From positions 1,054,001 to 1,118,000 of the forward strand of contig NZ_BSTD01000002.1 in NCBI RefSeq assembly GCF_030269325.1: 64,000 bases of DNA. The letters are read 5' to 3'. Below the pieces are notes generated by a model. It saw nothing but the letters and a program-made list of their open reading frames with translations. It was not told the DNA's origin and did no database searches. A program made the position numbers and the translations under genes. Source of the stretch: Amycolatopsis sp. NBRC 101858. Its GTDB lineage: Bacteria; Actinomycetota; Actinomycetes; Mycobacteriales; Pseudonocardiaceae. Shown here piece by piece: positions 8,009 through 15,311 of this stretch; position 1 is the stretch's first letter; every line of letters begins with the position of its first letter.

Positions 8009-8824
8009 CTACCGCGACGGCCACGCCAGGTCGTCGATGGTCAGGAAGGGCTCGCCCGCCACCACCGCCGGCGTGATCCCGGTGAACGCCCGGACTTCGC
8101 GGTGCAGGTGGGACTGGTCGGCGTAACCGGCGTCAGCGGCGACGAAGGCGGCGTCCTGGCCCGCCACCAGCCGGTGGACCGCGTGGTCGAAGCGGACCAG
8201 CCGCGCCGCACGCTTGGGCGGGAGGCCGATCTGCGCCTGGAACCGGGACCACAGGCGCTTGCGGCTCCACCCGACTTCGTCGGCGAGCCGCTCGACGCGG
8301 ACCCGGCCGCGGGTGCGGACCATCCGTCCCCACGCCCACGCGACCTCGGGATCGACCGCCGGTCCCATTTCAAGGCGGCGGGCGAGCACCGCGTCCGTCA
8401 CCGCGAACCGCTCGTCCCACGACGAAGTCTCGCTCAGGCGCTCCCCGAGCCGGGCCGCGTCCCGGCCCCACAGGTCGTCCAGGGCCACGAAGGCGCCGCC
8501 CAGCTCGGCCGGGCGGACGCCGAGGACCGCGCCCGCGACCACCGGCGGCAAGCGCACCTGCACGCAGGCGAAGTCCGCCGCCCGCAGGATCCGGGTGGTG
8601 CCGAACCCGAGCCCGGCGACGACGCTCCCCTGCCCGGCCGCGCCGGACAGGACGACGGTGCCGGGGCCGAACACCAGGGCGAGCGTCACGGCCGGGGGCG
8701 GGATCAGCCGGAGCCCGGCCGGGGTGCGGCCGCGGTCGGCGAACCCGGCCATCGTGATCCCGGGCAGCCTGCCGGGCGACGCCGGGAGCGCGACGTCCCA
8801 GAGCGCTTCCTCGTCCGGCCCCAT
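8009..8824 (-). CDS. AraC family transcriptional regulator
   Basis: About 271 residues from ATG 8824 (frame open to 8860; the inner start leaves room for a divergent promoter and has a GGGA motif upstream). The N-terminal part is a sensing domain without a recognisable ligand motif. The C-terminal ~95 residues carry the double helix-turn-helix: VRVERLADEVGWSRKRLWSRF, then the second helix pair ending ADAGYADQSHLHREVRAFTG, followed by the family-typical ITP. The neighbours are a divergent alpha/beta hydrolase (66 bp away) and the downstream protease gene; either could be its target. Confidence 0.88.
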   Translation of the reverse strand: MGPDEEALWDVALPASPGRLPGITMAGFADRGRTPAGLRLIPPPAVTLALVFGPGTVVLSGAAGQGSVVAGLGFGTTRILRAADFACVQVRLPPVVAGAVLGVRPAELGGAFVALDDLWGRDAARLGERLSETSSWDERFAVTDAVLARRLEMGPAVDPEVAWAWGRMVRTRGRVRVERLADEVGWSRKRLWSRFQAQIGLPPKRAARLVRFDHAVHRLVAGQDAAFVAADAGYADQSHLHREVRAFTGITPAVVAGEPFLTIDDLAWPSR

Positions 8825-8889
8825 GGTTCCCAAGCTACGCGGAACATTCGTCCAAGCCACCGGTCTCCGCGCCCGGCCAGAGTCAGCTC

Positions 8890-9696
8890 ATGACGAACCT
8901 CCACCTGACCGACGACGGCCCCCGCGACGCCCCGGTCCTCCTGCTGATCCACGGGACCGCGTCCTCGATCCACTCGTGGGACGCGCTGCTCCCCCTGCTG
9001 ACCGGCGCCCACCGCGTGGTCCGGATCGACCTGCCCGGGCACGGGCGCTCGGCCGAGCCGGACGACGCCGGGTACGGCGTCCCCGAGCAGGCCCGCCGGG
9101 CCGGCGCGGCGCTCGATCGGCTCGGCGTCGGGCACGCGGTGGTCGTCGGCCACTCCACCGGCGGCCTGGTCGCCACCGCCCTGGCCGAGGAACGGCCCGC
9201 GCTCGTCAGCGCGCTCGTGCTGGTCGACACCGGGCCGAGCCTGGACACCTACATCGGCCCGCACCTCGCCTTCGAGGCCGCTGAGTGGGAAGGGCTGACC
9301 GACGACCAGATCCGCGAGGCCATGAGCTCGGCCTTCGGCCGTCCGGGATACGAGGCACCCGTGTCACTCGTGGCCGACGTGCGCGGGATGACGTTCGCCG
9401 CCTTCACCGCGGCCCAGCGGGGATCCGTCGACTACCTTGCGCGGCAACCGATCCCGGACCGGCTGACGGCGCTGGGCACGCCGGCGCTGGTGCTCTTCGG
9501 CGAGGAGAACCGGCGGTGGCGGCCGTCGAGCGCCCTCGCGGCCTACCGCACCGTGCCGGGCGCACGGGTCGTGCCGCTGCCCGGCGTCGGTCACTCGCCG
9601 ATCATGGAGGACCCGCCCCGGACCGCCGAGGCACTGCTGGCCTTCACCGGGTCGCCCACGCTGAGCAGGCAGAGCTCGGCCAGCCCGCGCACATAA
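8890..9696 (+). CDS. Alpha/beta hydrolase
   Basis: 268-residue cytoplasmic hydrolase. The oxyanion HGTASSIHSW segment is at 21-30, the nucleophile elbow GHSTGG has Ser89, the acid is probably E205/E206 in VLFGEEN, and His235 lies in GVGHSPIMEDPP. The fold ends near residue 254 (LLAFTG), so the last 14 residues are an extension that overlaps the convergent gene by about 100 bp. It starts 66 bp from a divergent AraC gene, which may regulate it. Substrate is unknown; carboxylesterase or lactonase-like activity is expected from the family. Confidence 0.88.
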   Translation: MTNLHLTDDGPRDAPVLLLIHGTASSIHSWDALLPLLTGAHRVVRIDLPGHGRSAEPDDAGYGVPEQARRAGAALDRLGVGHAVVVGHSTGGLVATALAEERPALVSALVLVDTGPSLDTYIGPHLAFEAAEWEGLTDDQIREAMSSAFGRPGYEAPVSLVADVRGMTFAAFTAAQRGSVDYLARQPIPDRLTALGTPALVLFGEENRRWRPSSALAAYRTVPGARVVPLPGVGHSPIMEDPPRTAEALLAFTGSPTLSRQSSASPRT

Positions 9697-10094
9697 CGGC
9701 TGGCGCGCAGGTCGCTCGGCATCACGAGCGTGGGGCGCGGCAGGAGCTCGCCGTTGTACCGGGTCGCCAGCAGCGCCGCGCAGTGGCCGAACTCGGGGTC
9801 GATCTCCGCCAGGGACAGCACGACCCGGAAGCCGTCCTCGGCCACGGCGACCACGACGACGGTGAGCCCGGACATCTTGTGCCGCGGGTCCAGTGGCAAC
9901 GGCCCTTCGGCGAGGACGTCGTAGAGGTGCACACCGTGCACTTCGTGGCGCTCCCGCTTGCGGCGGGTCACGTACTCGACGTCGAGCCGGACCTGCGCGC
10001 GGGCCCGCAGCTCGCCGACGTCGATCGAGCGCGAAGCGCACCCCGTCCCCGTGACGAGCAGGCGCCCGGCCGGGGGCGGGGTGTAGGGCTCCAT
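9591..10094 (-). CDS. Small molybdopterin oxidoreductase-like protein (sulfite oxidase fold)
   Basis: 167 residues (ATG 10094; a GTG three bases upstream at 10097 is also possible). Residues 20-135 resemble the compact sulfite-oxidase/Mo-cofactor-binding fold: a VEYVTRRKRERHEVHGVHLYDVLAEGPL stretch (a GVPLxDLL-like motif), VVVVAVAEDGFRVVLSLAEIDPEFG, then LLATRYNG. It has no Cys in the usual Mo-ligand position, so it may be a non-catalytic relative. The tandem Mop gene upstream on the same strand supports a molybdenum link. The C-terminal ~35 residues are encoded opposite the 3' end of the hydrolase gene, an unusually long convergent overlap. Confidence 0.62.
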   Translation of the reverse strand: MEPYTPPPAGRLLVTGTGCASRSIDVGELRARAQVRLDVEYVTRRKRERHEVHGVHLYDVLAEGPLPLDPRHKMSGLTVVVVAVAEDGFRVVLSLAEIDPEFGHCAALLATRYNGELLPRPTLVMPSDLRASRYVRGLAELCLLSVGDPVKASSASAVRGGSSMIGE

Positions 10095-10207
10095 CACTCC
10101 ACGCTAAGACGGGCCCGCGGCGGCGCACATCCACCGATCAGGCACAGCTCGGTCGCAAATACGGCACGATCAGCGCCGGGAACCCGCAGAAGCGGCGGTT
10201 TCGGGGG

Positions 10208-10627
10208 TCAGCCGGTCGCGAGGGAGATCTCGGTCGACTTGATCAGCGCGACGACCGGGGTTCCCGTTTCGAGGCCCAGCTCGGCGGCCGCTTCCCGGGT
10301 GATCGACGCGGTGAGCTCACCGCCGTCGACGGCGACCTTGATCGTCGCCATCGCCCCGCCCGTCGCGACGCCGGTCACCCGGCCGGGCAGCTGGTTGCGG
10401 ATGCTGATGCCGGTCACCGGCCCGGTCGCCAGCGACACCTCGGTCGACTTGACCAGTGCGCGCACGGCGGTCCCCTCGGCGAGGCCGAGGTCCTCGACGG
10501 CTTCCCTGGTGACCGCGGCGGTGATCTCCTGCCCGCCGGACAGGCGTGCCTTGACGGTGGCCATCACCTCGCCCGGCGTGACGGCGGAGACCGTCCCGGC
10601 GAGCTGGTTGCGGATGCTCAAACCCAT
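10208..10627 (-). CDS. Tandem Mop/TOBE-domain molybdate-binding protein
   Basis: 139 residues made of two copies of a Mop (TOBE) domain, about residues 1-69 and 72-139. Each copy begins with SIRNQL-G-V and contains the ITR/VTREA(V/A)xxLGLxxGTxVxALxKSTE pattern that binds molybdate at subunit interfaces. Di-Mop proteins store or buffer molybdate, or act as the sensing part of ModE-type regulators, but there is no helix-turn-helix here, so storage is likely. Cytoplasmic. It precedes the sulfite-oxidase-fold gene on the same strand with a 113-bp gap. Confidence 0.9.
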   Translation of the reverse strand: MGLSIRNQLAGTVSAVTPGEVMATVKARLSGGQEITAAVTREAVEDLGLAEGTAVRALVKSTEVSLATGPVTGISIRNQLPGRVTGVATGGAMATIKVAVDGGELTASITREAAAELGLETGTPVVALIKSTEISLATG

Positions 10628-10684
10628 CGCGGGACTGTAACCCCGCGCCGCGGCCGGGGCATTTCGCGAGTCACCGGAACGGGG

Positions 10685-11050
10685 TCAGCCCACCGGGAGT
10701 TCGGCCCAGACTGTCTTGCCGGTGTCGTGCCGCCACTGTCCCCACCGCCGGCTGCAGGCGTCGACCAGCATCAGCCCCCGCCCACCGTCCATATCGGGCT
10801 GCCGCGGGCGGGCCGGGCGGGGGCTCGCGTCGGTGACCTCGAACCTCAGGTGATCCGCCGCCCGGACGAGCCGCACCCGGATCGGGGCGGCGCCGTGGCA
10901 CAGCGCGTTCGACACCAGTTCGTCGAGCACCAGCACGGCGTCGGCCAGGCGCTCCGGATCCAGGCCGGTCAGCAGATCCTGGGCCCACTCCCGGACCTGC
11001 GCCGGCTGGTCCGTGCCCGTGCCGAGCTCGCGCGTCGGGATGGTCCTCAC
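10685..11050 (-). CDS. RsbW-like ATP-binding protein (anti-sigma/serine kinase type)
   Basis: 121 residues of the GHKL ATPase fold (HATPase_c_2). N box ELVSNALCHG, G1 box VTDASP and G2 box GGRGLMLVDAC are in order, and there is no histidine-phosphotransfer domain. Such stand-alone proteins are actinomycete serine kinases or anti-sigma factors that phosphorylate STAS partners. The divergent STAS gene at 11272 is a natural partner. The GTG start at 11050 has AGGAG only one base upstream, so the exact start is unsure, though the length is usual for the family. Confidence 0.88.
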   Translation of the reverse strand: MRTIPTRELGTGTDQPAQVREWAQDLLTGLDPERLADAVLVLDELVSNALCHGAAPIRVRLVRAADHLRFEVTDASPRPARPRQPDMDGGRGLMLVDACSRRWGQWRHDTGKTVWAELPVG

Positions 11051-11140
11051 ACTCCTTCAGAACCTGGGTGGCTTACCCAGTTCCGGCGGACCTGAAACAA
11101 CCGGCGGCGCGGTCCACGCCGCCGGTTCCCGAGTGGCAGG

Positions 11141-11275
11141 ATGAGCCCGGTGAGCACGCGCACCGGGGACGACGACGAGCTGCCCGAGGCGCCGGAGCCG
11201 GCGAACGGCGCCGGGGCCGGAGTCACCGCCCCGCCGGCGTCCGGCATCTCCCAGCCCGGAGGCGACCAGCCATGA
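11141..11275 (+). CDS. Possible 44-residue leader-type small protein coupled to the STAS gene
   Basis: A short frame (ATG 11141, or GTG 11150) encodes an acidic, Pro/Ala-rich peptide with a DDDELPEAPEP segment. Its TGA overlaps the STAS start codon (ATGA at 11272-11275), the coupling arrangement used by real gene pairs here. No domain or membrane segment is seen. It could be a genuine small protein that sets STAS translation, or chance in high-GC DNA. Confidence 0.4.
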   Translation: MSPVSTRTGDDDELPEAPEPANGAGAGVTAPPASGISQPGGDQP

Positions 11276-11619
11276 CGAACGCGTTCTCGACTTCGACCGA
11301 CCCGGCGGAGAGCGGCCCGGTCCTGACCGTCCGCGGCGAGCTCGACGTGGCCACCGCGCCCCGGCTCCGCGTGCGCATCGGGGAGCTCACGCTGACGTCC
11401 GGGCAGTTGCTGGTGGTGGATCTGGCGGGAGTGACTTTTTGCGACTCCAGCGGGATTTCGGCGCTCATCGCCGCCCGCAACGTCGCCGAGGCGGCCGAGG
11501 CGAAGGTCGCGCTGGTCGCCGTGCCGGCCCGGCTCACGCGCACGCTCGCGCTGACCGGGCTGGCGGACTTCTTCCCGACCTACCCGACGGCCGGGGAAGC
11601 CATCTCCGCCCACCGCTGA
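11272..11619 (+). CDS. STAS domain anti-sigma factor antagonist
   Basis: 115-residue single STAS domain. The diagnostic phospho-site loop is FCDSSGISALIAARN, where the first Ser after Asp is the residue usually phosphorylated by an RsbW-type kinase. The preceding strand LLVVDLAGVTF and the C-terminal VPARLTRTLALTGLADFF are typical. ATG 11272 lies 11 bp after a GGAGG motif. With the divergent RsbW-like gene it forms a partner-switching pair that probably controls an alternative sigma factor; no sigma gene is in the window. Confidence 0.92.
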   Translation: MTNAFSTSTDPAESGPVLTVRGELDVATAPRLRVRIGELTLTSGQLLVVDLAGVTFCDSSGISALIAARNVAEAAEAKVALVAVPARLTRTLALTGLADFFPTYPTAGEAISAHR

Positions 11620-11641
11620 CCCGCGCCGGCGCGGGTGCCGG

Positions 11642-12244
11642 TCAAAGGCAGGGTGGCCGGTAGCCGTCGATGGGCAGGCCGCGGAACTCGAGCCGGTTGG
11701 GCGTCTTGCCGACGAAGACCAGGCCGCGGGCCTCGGCCAGCGCCGACGCGAACGAGTACGCCGGCGTGCCCAGCTCCGGCAGCGACGTCCAGGCCTGGGG
11801 CCTGAAGCTGAAGAATTTCGTGACGAGCTTCCCGCGGGTCGAAGGCACCAGTGTGAGCCACTTGTCGCCGCCGCTCCAGTGGGAGGCCGGGCGCAGCTGG
11901 ACGTACAGGTCGTCGGTCGCGCGGTAGGTCAGCCAGAAGCCGGCCGAGTGCGAGAGATCGGCCTGCGCCTCGAACTGGTTGCCGAGCCACACGACGACCA
12001 CGTGCCACTCCGCGTTGAGGAACTCCACCTTCGCCGTGTATCCGCGGCCTTCGGGGACGAGCAGGTTCCCGGTGGGCGGGACGGTGGTGCCCTCACCGCT
12101 GGCGAGCCACTGCTGCAGCCGGTCGATCGACGGCGTCGGGCACTCGCACCCGGGCCGCGGTGACGCGTTCGCAGGCGGGCTGACCAGGGAAAACACGAGG
12201 AGGGATGCGAAGATCGCGAGCGTCCGGACGAAGGCGAGGCGCAT
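11642..12244 (-). CDS. Secreted protein of unknown function
   Basis: 200 residues. Residues 1-28 are a clear Sec signal peptide (MRLAFVR, hydrophobic core, then PPANA-S). The mature protein starts with a Cys-rich PGCECPTP segment and has another Cys at its end (RPPCL), so a disulfide between termini is possible. The middle is aromatic-rich (EWHVVVVWLG, FWLTYRATDDLYVQLRP, ASHWSGGDKWLTLV), which suggests a beta-sandwich. No family was recognised. It is convergent with the STAS gene and stands alone. Confidence 0.8.
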   Translation of the reverse strand: MRLAFVRTLAIFASLLVFSLVSPPANASPRPGCECPTPSIDRLQQWLASGEGTTVPPTGNLLVPEGRGYTAKVEFLNAEWHVVVVWLGNQFEAQADLSHSAGFWLTYRATDDLYVQLRPASHWSGGDKWLTLVPSTRGKLVTKFFSFRPQAWTSLPELGTPAYSFASALAEARGLVFVGKTPNRLEFRGLPIDGYRPPCL

Positions 12245-12345
12245 GCCGGGAAGCTACCAGACCGGGTGTGCCCCGCGTCACGGAATGCGGGTGGATCTTG
12301 GGCGCTACAGAGGAGTAGGAACCGTACGAATCCCTAGGGAGGGCC

Positions 12346-12474
12346 ATGTCCGCCACCACCACGCCGGAAGCGTCCACCACCCCGGTGGTGCCCGCGCTCG
12401 ACGACTTCGACTTCGAACTCACCGACGGCGCGGCCTGCCGCATCGACGACCCGGACTGCGAAGCCTGCCAGTGA
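12346..12474 (+). CDS. Possible orphan RiPP precursor peptide (FxLD lanthipeptide-like)
   Basis: A 42-residue peptide behind a strong AGGGAGGG Shine-Dalgarno. It has a Ser/Thr/Pro-rich N-terminal part (SATTTPEASTTP), an acidic LDDFDFELTD leader-like segment at 18-27, and a short C-terminal core with three Cys: CRIDDPDCEACQ (31-42). Leader plus Cys-containing core is the build of ribosomal peptide natural products, and the FD-F-x-L-T motif is reminiscent of FxLD-family lanthipeptide precursors. It is monocistronic, with its own hairpin terminator 8 bp after the stop. No lanthionine synthetase, radical SAM or protease gene is adjacent, so a modifying enzyme would act from elsewhere. It could instead be a small metal-binding peptide. 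Confidence 0.6.
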   Translation: MSATTTPEASTTPVVPALDDFDFELTDGAACRIDDPDCEACQ

Positions 12475-12482
12475 CCCCGGTG

Positions 12483-12506
12483 CCCCGGTGCGGGTCCGCA
12501 CCGGGG
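12483..12506 (+). terminator. Terminator of the small peptide gene
   Basis: Perfect 9-bp stem CCCCGGTGC (12483-12491) with GCACCGGGG (12498-12506) around a 6-nt loop, 8 bp after the peptide stop codon. It isolates the peptide gene from the VOC gene downstream. Confidence 0.65.
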
Positions 12507-12609
12507 CCACGGCCGGGTGTTTCCCCGGCGCGAACGGGCCCGTGACGCGGCAGAGTGGTCTCGAGCGGCACGGGATCCGCCTGCCGCCGCACCGGGAGGA
12601 ATGCCGATC

Positions 12610-13182
12610 ATGGACATGAAGCTCGAAGTCGTGGTCCTGCCCGTCACCGACGTCGACCGGACCAAGCACTTCTACCGATCCCTGGGCTGGCGCGAGGACG
12701 CCGACATCGACTTCGGCGCCTCGCGGATCGTGCAGCTGACCCCGCCGGGGTCGCCGACGTCGGTCCACTTCGGCACCGGGCTCACCGACGCCGCCCCCGG
12801 CTCGGTCCGCAGCACCTACCTCGTCGTCGAGGACATCGAGGCGGCGCGCAGAGAGCTCGCCGGCCACGGCGTCGACGTCAGCGACGTCTTCCACCGCGAC
12901 GAGACCGGCGCGTTCGCCCCGGGGGTGCACCCCGACCACGGCACGTACTCGTCGTTCGCGTCGTTCAGCGACCCGGACGGCAACACGTGGCTGCTGCAGG
13001 AGATCACGACCCGGTTCCCCGGGCGCGTCGACGGCGTGACCTACGGCTCGGCGCAGGAGCTGGAGCGGGCGCTGCGGGAGGCCGCCGCCGCGCACGGCGA
13101 GCACGAGAAGGAAACCGGGAAGTACGACGAAGAATGGCCGGTCTGGTACGCGCAGTACATGGCCGAGCACGCCGGCTCCTGA
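12610..13182 (+). CDS. VOC (glyoxalase/bleomycin resistance) family protein
   Basis: 190 residues. Two beta-alpha-beta-beta-beta units start at KLEVVVLPVTDVDRTKHFYRSLGW and SVRSTYLVVEDIEAARRELAGHGV. Near the end of the domain comes SFSDPDGNTWLLQEI, which carries the family's Glu ligand. A hydrophilic tail of about 50 residues (EHEKETGKYDEEWPVWYAQYMAEHA) follows the domain. ATG 12610 is preferred over ATG 12601, because the GGGAGGA Shine-Dalgarno abuts 12601 but is 9 bp from 12610. Reaction unknown; glyoxalase, dioxygenase or antibiotic-binding roles occur in the family. Confidence 0.9.
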   Translation: MDMKLEVVVLPVTDVDRTKHFYRSLGWREDADIDFGASRIVQLTPPGSPTSVHFGTGLTDAAPGSVRSTYLVVEDIEAARRELAGHGVDVSDVFHRDETGAFAPGVHPDHGTYSSFASFSDPDGNTWLLQEITTRFPGRVDGVTYGSAQELERALREAAAAHGEHEKETGKYDEEWPVWYAQYMAEHAGS

Positions 13183-13189
13183 GCGCCGG

Positions 13190-14044
13190 TCAACCCCGGT
13201 AGGCGGCCCAGGCCACCTGGACGAAGCTGCGGACCAGCGGGCTCCGGGCGGCCTGGGGCCACGCCACGACGAGGTCGCTCGGCGGCCGGTCGGCCAGCGG
13301 GACGACGGCCAGCCCGGCCGGCAGGGGCTGGTCGACCGGGGCGAGCGCGGTGGTTCCGTTCCACAGCACCGCCTGCAGGCATTCCTGGACCGTCCGCAGC
13401 TCCGGGGCCGCGTCGTCGGGCGCGCCGCCGGTCCAGTAAGCGCTCCAGCCGGGATCGGTCCCGTCGGGCAGCCGGACCCACCGGCGGCCGGCCAGCCCGG
13501 CGGCCGCCACCGAAGGGCGGCCGGCGAGCGGGTCGTCGTCGCGCACCACGACCCCGACCGGCACCGAGCGCAACACCTGCGAGCCGATTCCCGTGCTGTC
13601 GAAGGGAGTTCGCGTCAAGGCGACGTCGACGAGCCCGGCACGCAGACCGGCCGTCGGATCGCCCAGGTCGGCTTCGTGGACGCGGACGTCGACGTGCGGG
13701 TGCCGCTCCCGGAACAACGGGACCAGCCGGCCGCCGACGTGCTCGGCCGCGTCGGCCAGGGTGCCGACGGTGAGGCTCGCCGCGCCCGCCGCGGCGGTCA
13801 CCCGGCCGCGGATCCGGTCGGCCTGCTTCAGCAGGGCGTCCGCTTCGTCGTAGAGCGCCGCGCCGGCGGGGGTGAGGGTGACACCCTTGGGGGTGCGGTC
13901 GAACAGCGCCGCGCCGAGCTCGTCCTCGAGCTGCCGGATCGCCCGGCTGAGCGGCGGCTGCGTCATGTGCAGACGGCTCGCCGCCCGGCCGACGTGCCGC
14001 TCGTCGGCGACGGCCACGAAGTACTTGAGGGAGCGCAGGTCCAC
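13190..14044 (-). CDS. LysR family transcriptional regulator
   Basis: 284 residues from GTG 14044. The N-terminal winged HTH has the standard LRSLKYFVAVADERHVGRAASRLHMTQPPLSRAIRQLE. A periplasmic-binding-like effector domain follows (about 90-284). The extended upstream reading frame to 14263 is rejected, because it runs through the divergent gene and adds non-family sequence. It is divergent from the PNPOx-like gene at 14113 (68-bp gap), its probable target. It converges on the VOC gene with a 7-bp gap. Confidence 0.92.
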   Translation of the reverse strand: MDLRSLKYFVAVADERHVGRAASRLHMTQPPLSRAIRQLEDELGAALFDRTPKGVTLTPAGAALYDEADALLKQADRIRGRVTAAAGAASLTVGTLADAAEHVGGRLVPLFRERHPHVDVRVHEADLGDPTAGLRAGLVDVALTRTPFDSTGIGSQVLRSVPVGVVVRDDDPLAGRPSVAAAGLAGRRWVRLPDGTDPGWSAYWTGGAPDDAAPELRTVQECLQAVLWNGTTALAPVDQPLPAGLAVVPLADRPPSDLVVAWPQAARSPLVRSFVQVAWAAYRG

Positions 14045-14099
14045 TTCCGCACGATACCCGTGCGGTATCGAGACTGCAGATCTTGTCGGGGGTGCGAGG

Positions 14100-14105
14100 T
14101 AGCGT
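14100..14105 (+). promoter_or_regulatory. -10 box of a probably leaderless transcript
   Basis: TAGCGT ends 7 bp before ATG 14113, and no Shine-Dalgarno lies in front of that ATG. Transcription would start at or next to the start codon, a common arrangement in actinomycetes. Confidence 0.4.
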
Positions 14106-14112
14106 CCGGCGC

Positions 14113-14538
14113 ATGGCACTTTCGGTAGCGGAACGCGAGCAATTCCTGGCGGAACCCCACATCGGCGCGCTGTCGGTGGCGGAGCGGCCGGACCGCGCAC
14201 CACTGACGATCCCCATCTGGTACCAGTACACCCCGGGCGGCGAGCTCTGGGTGCGCACGGCACCGGGTTCCCGCAAGAAGAAGGCGATCGACGCGGCGGG
14301 GCGGTTCGGCATGATGGCCCAGCGCACGGCGCCGACGGTCCGGTACGTGTCGGTGGAGGGACCGGTGACGAGGACGGAACCGGACTCCCCGGAGCGCGCG
14401 AGGGAAATGGCGGCGCGGTATCTGCCGGCGGAGAAGGTGGACGGGTACCTGGAGTTCGAGCGGACGCAGATCGGCGAGCACGTCGTGGTGTTCCTGCGGC
14501 CCGAGCATTGGCTTTCGCTGGACATGGGGGCGGTTTGA
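14113..14538 (+). CDS. Pyridoxamine 5'-phosphate oxidase family protein
   Basis: 141-residue split-barrel flavin/F420-binding protein. The N-terminal LSVAEREQFLAEPHIGALSV, the strand pair PLTIPIWYQYTPGGELWVRTAPGSRKKK (phosphate-binding Ser/Arg/Lys cluster at about 57-63) and VRYVSVEGPV fit the PNPOx-like/F420-dependent reductase family. These enzymes reduce small molecules or quinones, or bind haem, and the specific role is not visible. It is divergent from a LysR gene and looks leaderless. Confidence 0.85.
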   Translation: MALSVAEREQFLAEPHIGALSVAERPDRAPLTIPIWYQYTPGGELWVRTAPGSRKKKAIDAAGRFGMMAQRTAPTVRYVSVEGPVTRTEPDSPERAREMAARYLPAEKVDGYLEFERTQIGEHVVVFLRPEHWLSLDMGAV

Positions 14539-14678
14539 GAGGTGTCCACTTCGGACTGAGCCCGCGGCGGCGGCGCGGGTGATCGCGATCCCGGTGCCGG
14601 CGGCCGCGCTAGCGGAAGGGGGAAGCCCGGACCGAGGCAACCGACGGCGCCGCGGGAAGCGCTGAGGCAGAAGTGGAC

Positions 14679-14771
14679 GCCGCCGCCAAAGGCGAGGCCG
14701 GCTTTTCACTACCCGCGCCGAGGCCGAAACGCGCCGCCGCCGAAAGCGAGGTCGGCTTCTTCGCTACCCGC
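14679..14771. repeat. 38/39-bp imperfect direct repeat in the 14.5-14.8 kb gap
   Basis: GCCGCCGCCAAAGGCGAGG... (14679-14716) recurs as GCCGCCGCCGAAAGCGAGG... (14733-14771), both ending in CTACCCGC; the copies differ at a handful of positions. The 250-bp gap between 14539 and 14788 has no gene that I can support. The repeat is downstream of both flanking genes. Confidence 0.55.
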
Positions 14772-14788
14772 GGTGTGCGAACCTTCGC

Positions 14789-15211
14789 TCAGCGATAAGG
14801 TGCCTCACGCGGCGCCTGCCGCGCCCGGGGTGCCTGCCCGCGCGGGGGCTGCGCGCGCGGTGGCTGTGCGCGCTGGACCTGGGTCCGCTGTGGCGGGGGC
14901 GCCTGCCCTCGCGGTACCTGCGGCCGCGGCGGAGGTGGGCCTCGGCGGGCCGGGGGGCGGGCCGCCGCCGGGCGGGGTGCTCGCTCCTGCCTCTCCGGCT
15001 CGGGCTCCGGCTCGCGGGCCCGGGATGGGCGGTTCGCCCACGAGTCGAACAGCACGATCAACCCCGCGAACACCGCGCACCCCAGGCCCAGCGCCACGTT
15101 GACCAGTGACCCGATGATGCCGGCCACCAGCAGGATCGGCAGCACCGCCATCAGGCAGTACGGGTCGATCCTGCCGAACTTCGGGCGGGGCGGCCCCTCC
15201 CGGGGACTCAC
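14789..15211 (-). CDS. Small membrane protein with Pro/Arg/Gln-rich tail
   Basis: 140 residues from GTG 15211, which has GGAGG 8 bp upstream (the frame is open further, but without an SD). A short N-terminal cytosolic segment is followed by two membrane helices (about 20-38 and 40-58, PILLVAGIIGSLVNVALGLGCAVFAGLIVLF when read across). A ~80-residue low-complexity tail of alternating Pro, Arg, Gln and Ala then runs to the stop, including repeats of the form (Q/R)xQPPR(A/G)Q. Many actinomycete membrane proteins have such tails. Function unknown. Confidence 0.7.
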   Translation of the reverse strand: MSPREGPPRPKFGRIDPYCLMAVLPILLVAGIIGSLVNVALGLGCAVFAGLIVLFDSWANRPSRAREPEPEPERQERAPRPAAARPPARRGPPPPRPQVPRGQAPPPQRTQVQRAQPPRAQPPRGQAPRARQAPREAPYR

Positions 15212-15311
15212 CGCGCGACCTCCGCTTTCCCTCGCGCCATGGTCGAAGTATGCAACTCCCAGCCCGAACCGGCCACCACCAACGCCCAGAAATCCGGACA
15301 AAGCACGTGAA

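Noticed and set aside
12346..12474. Confirmed lanthipeptide cluster
   Set aside because: Only a precursor-like peptide is present; no dehydratase, cyclase, protease or transporter is nearby, so a complete cluster is not supported.
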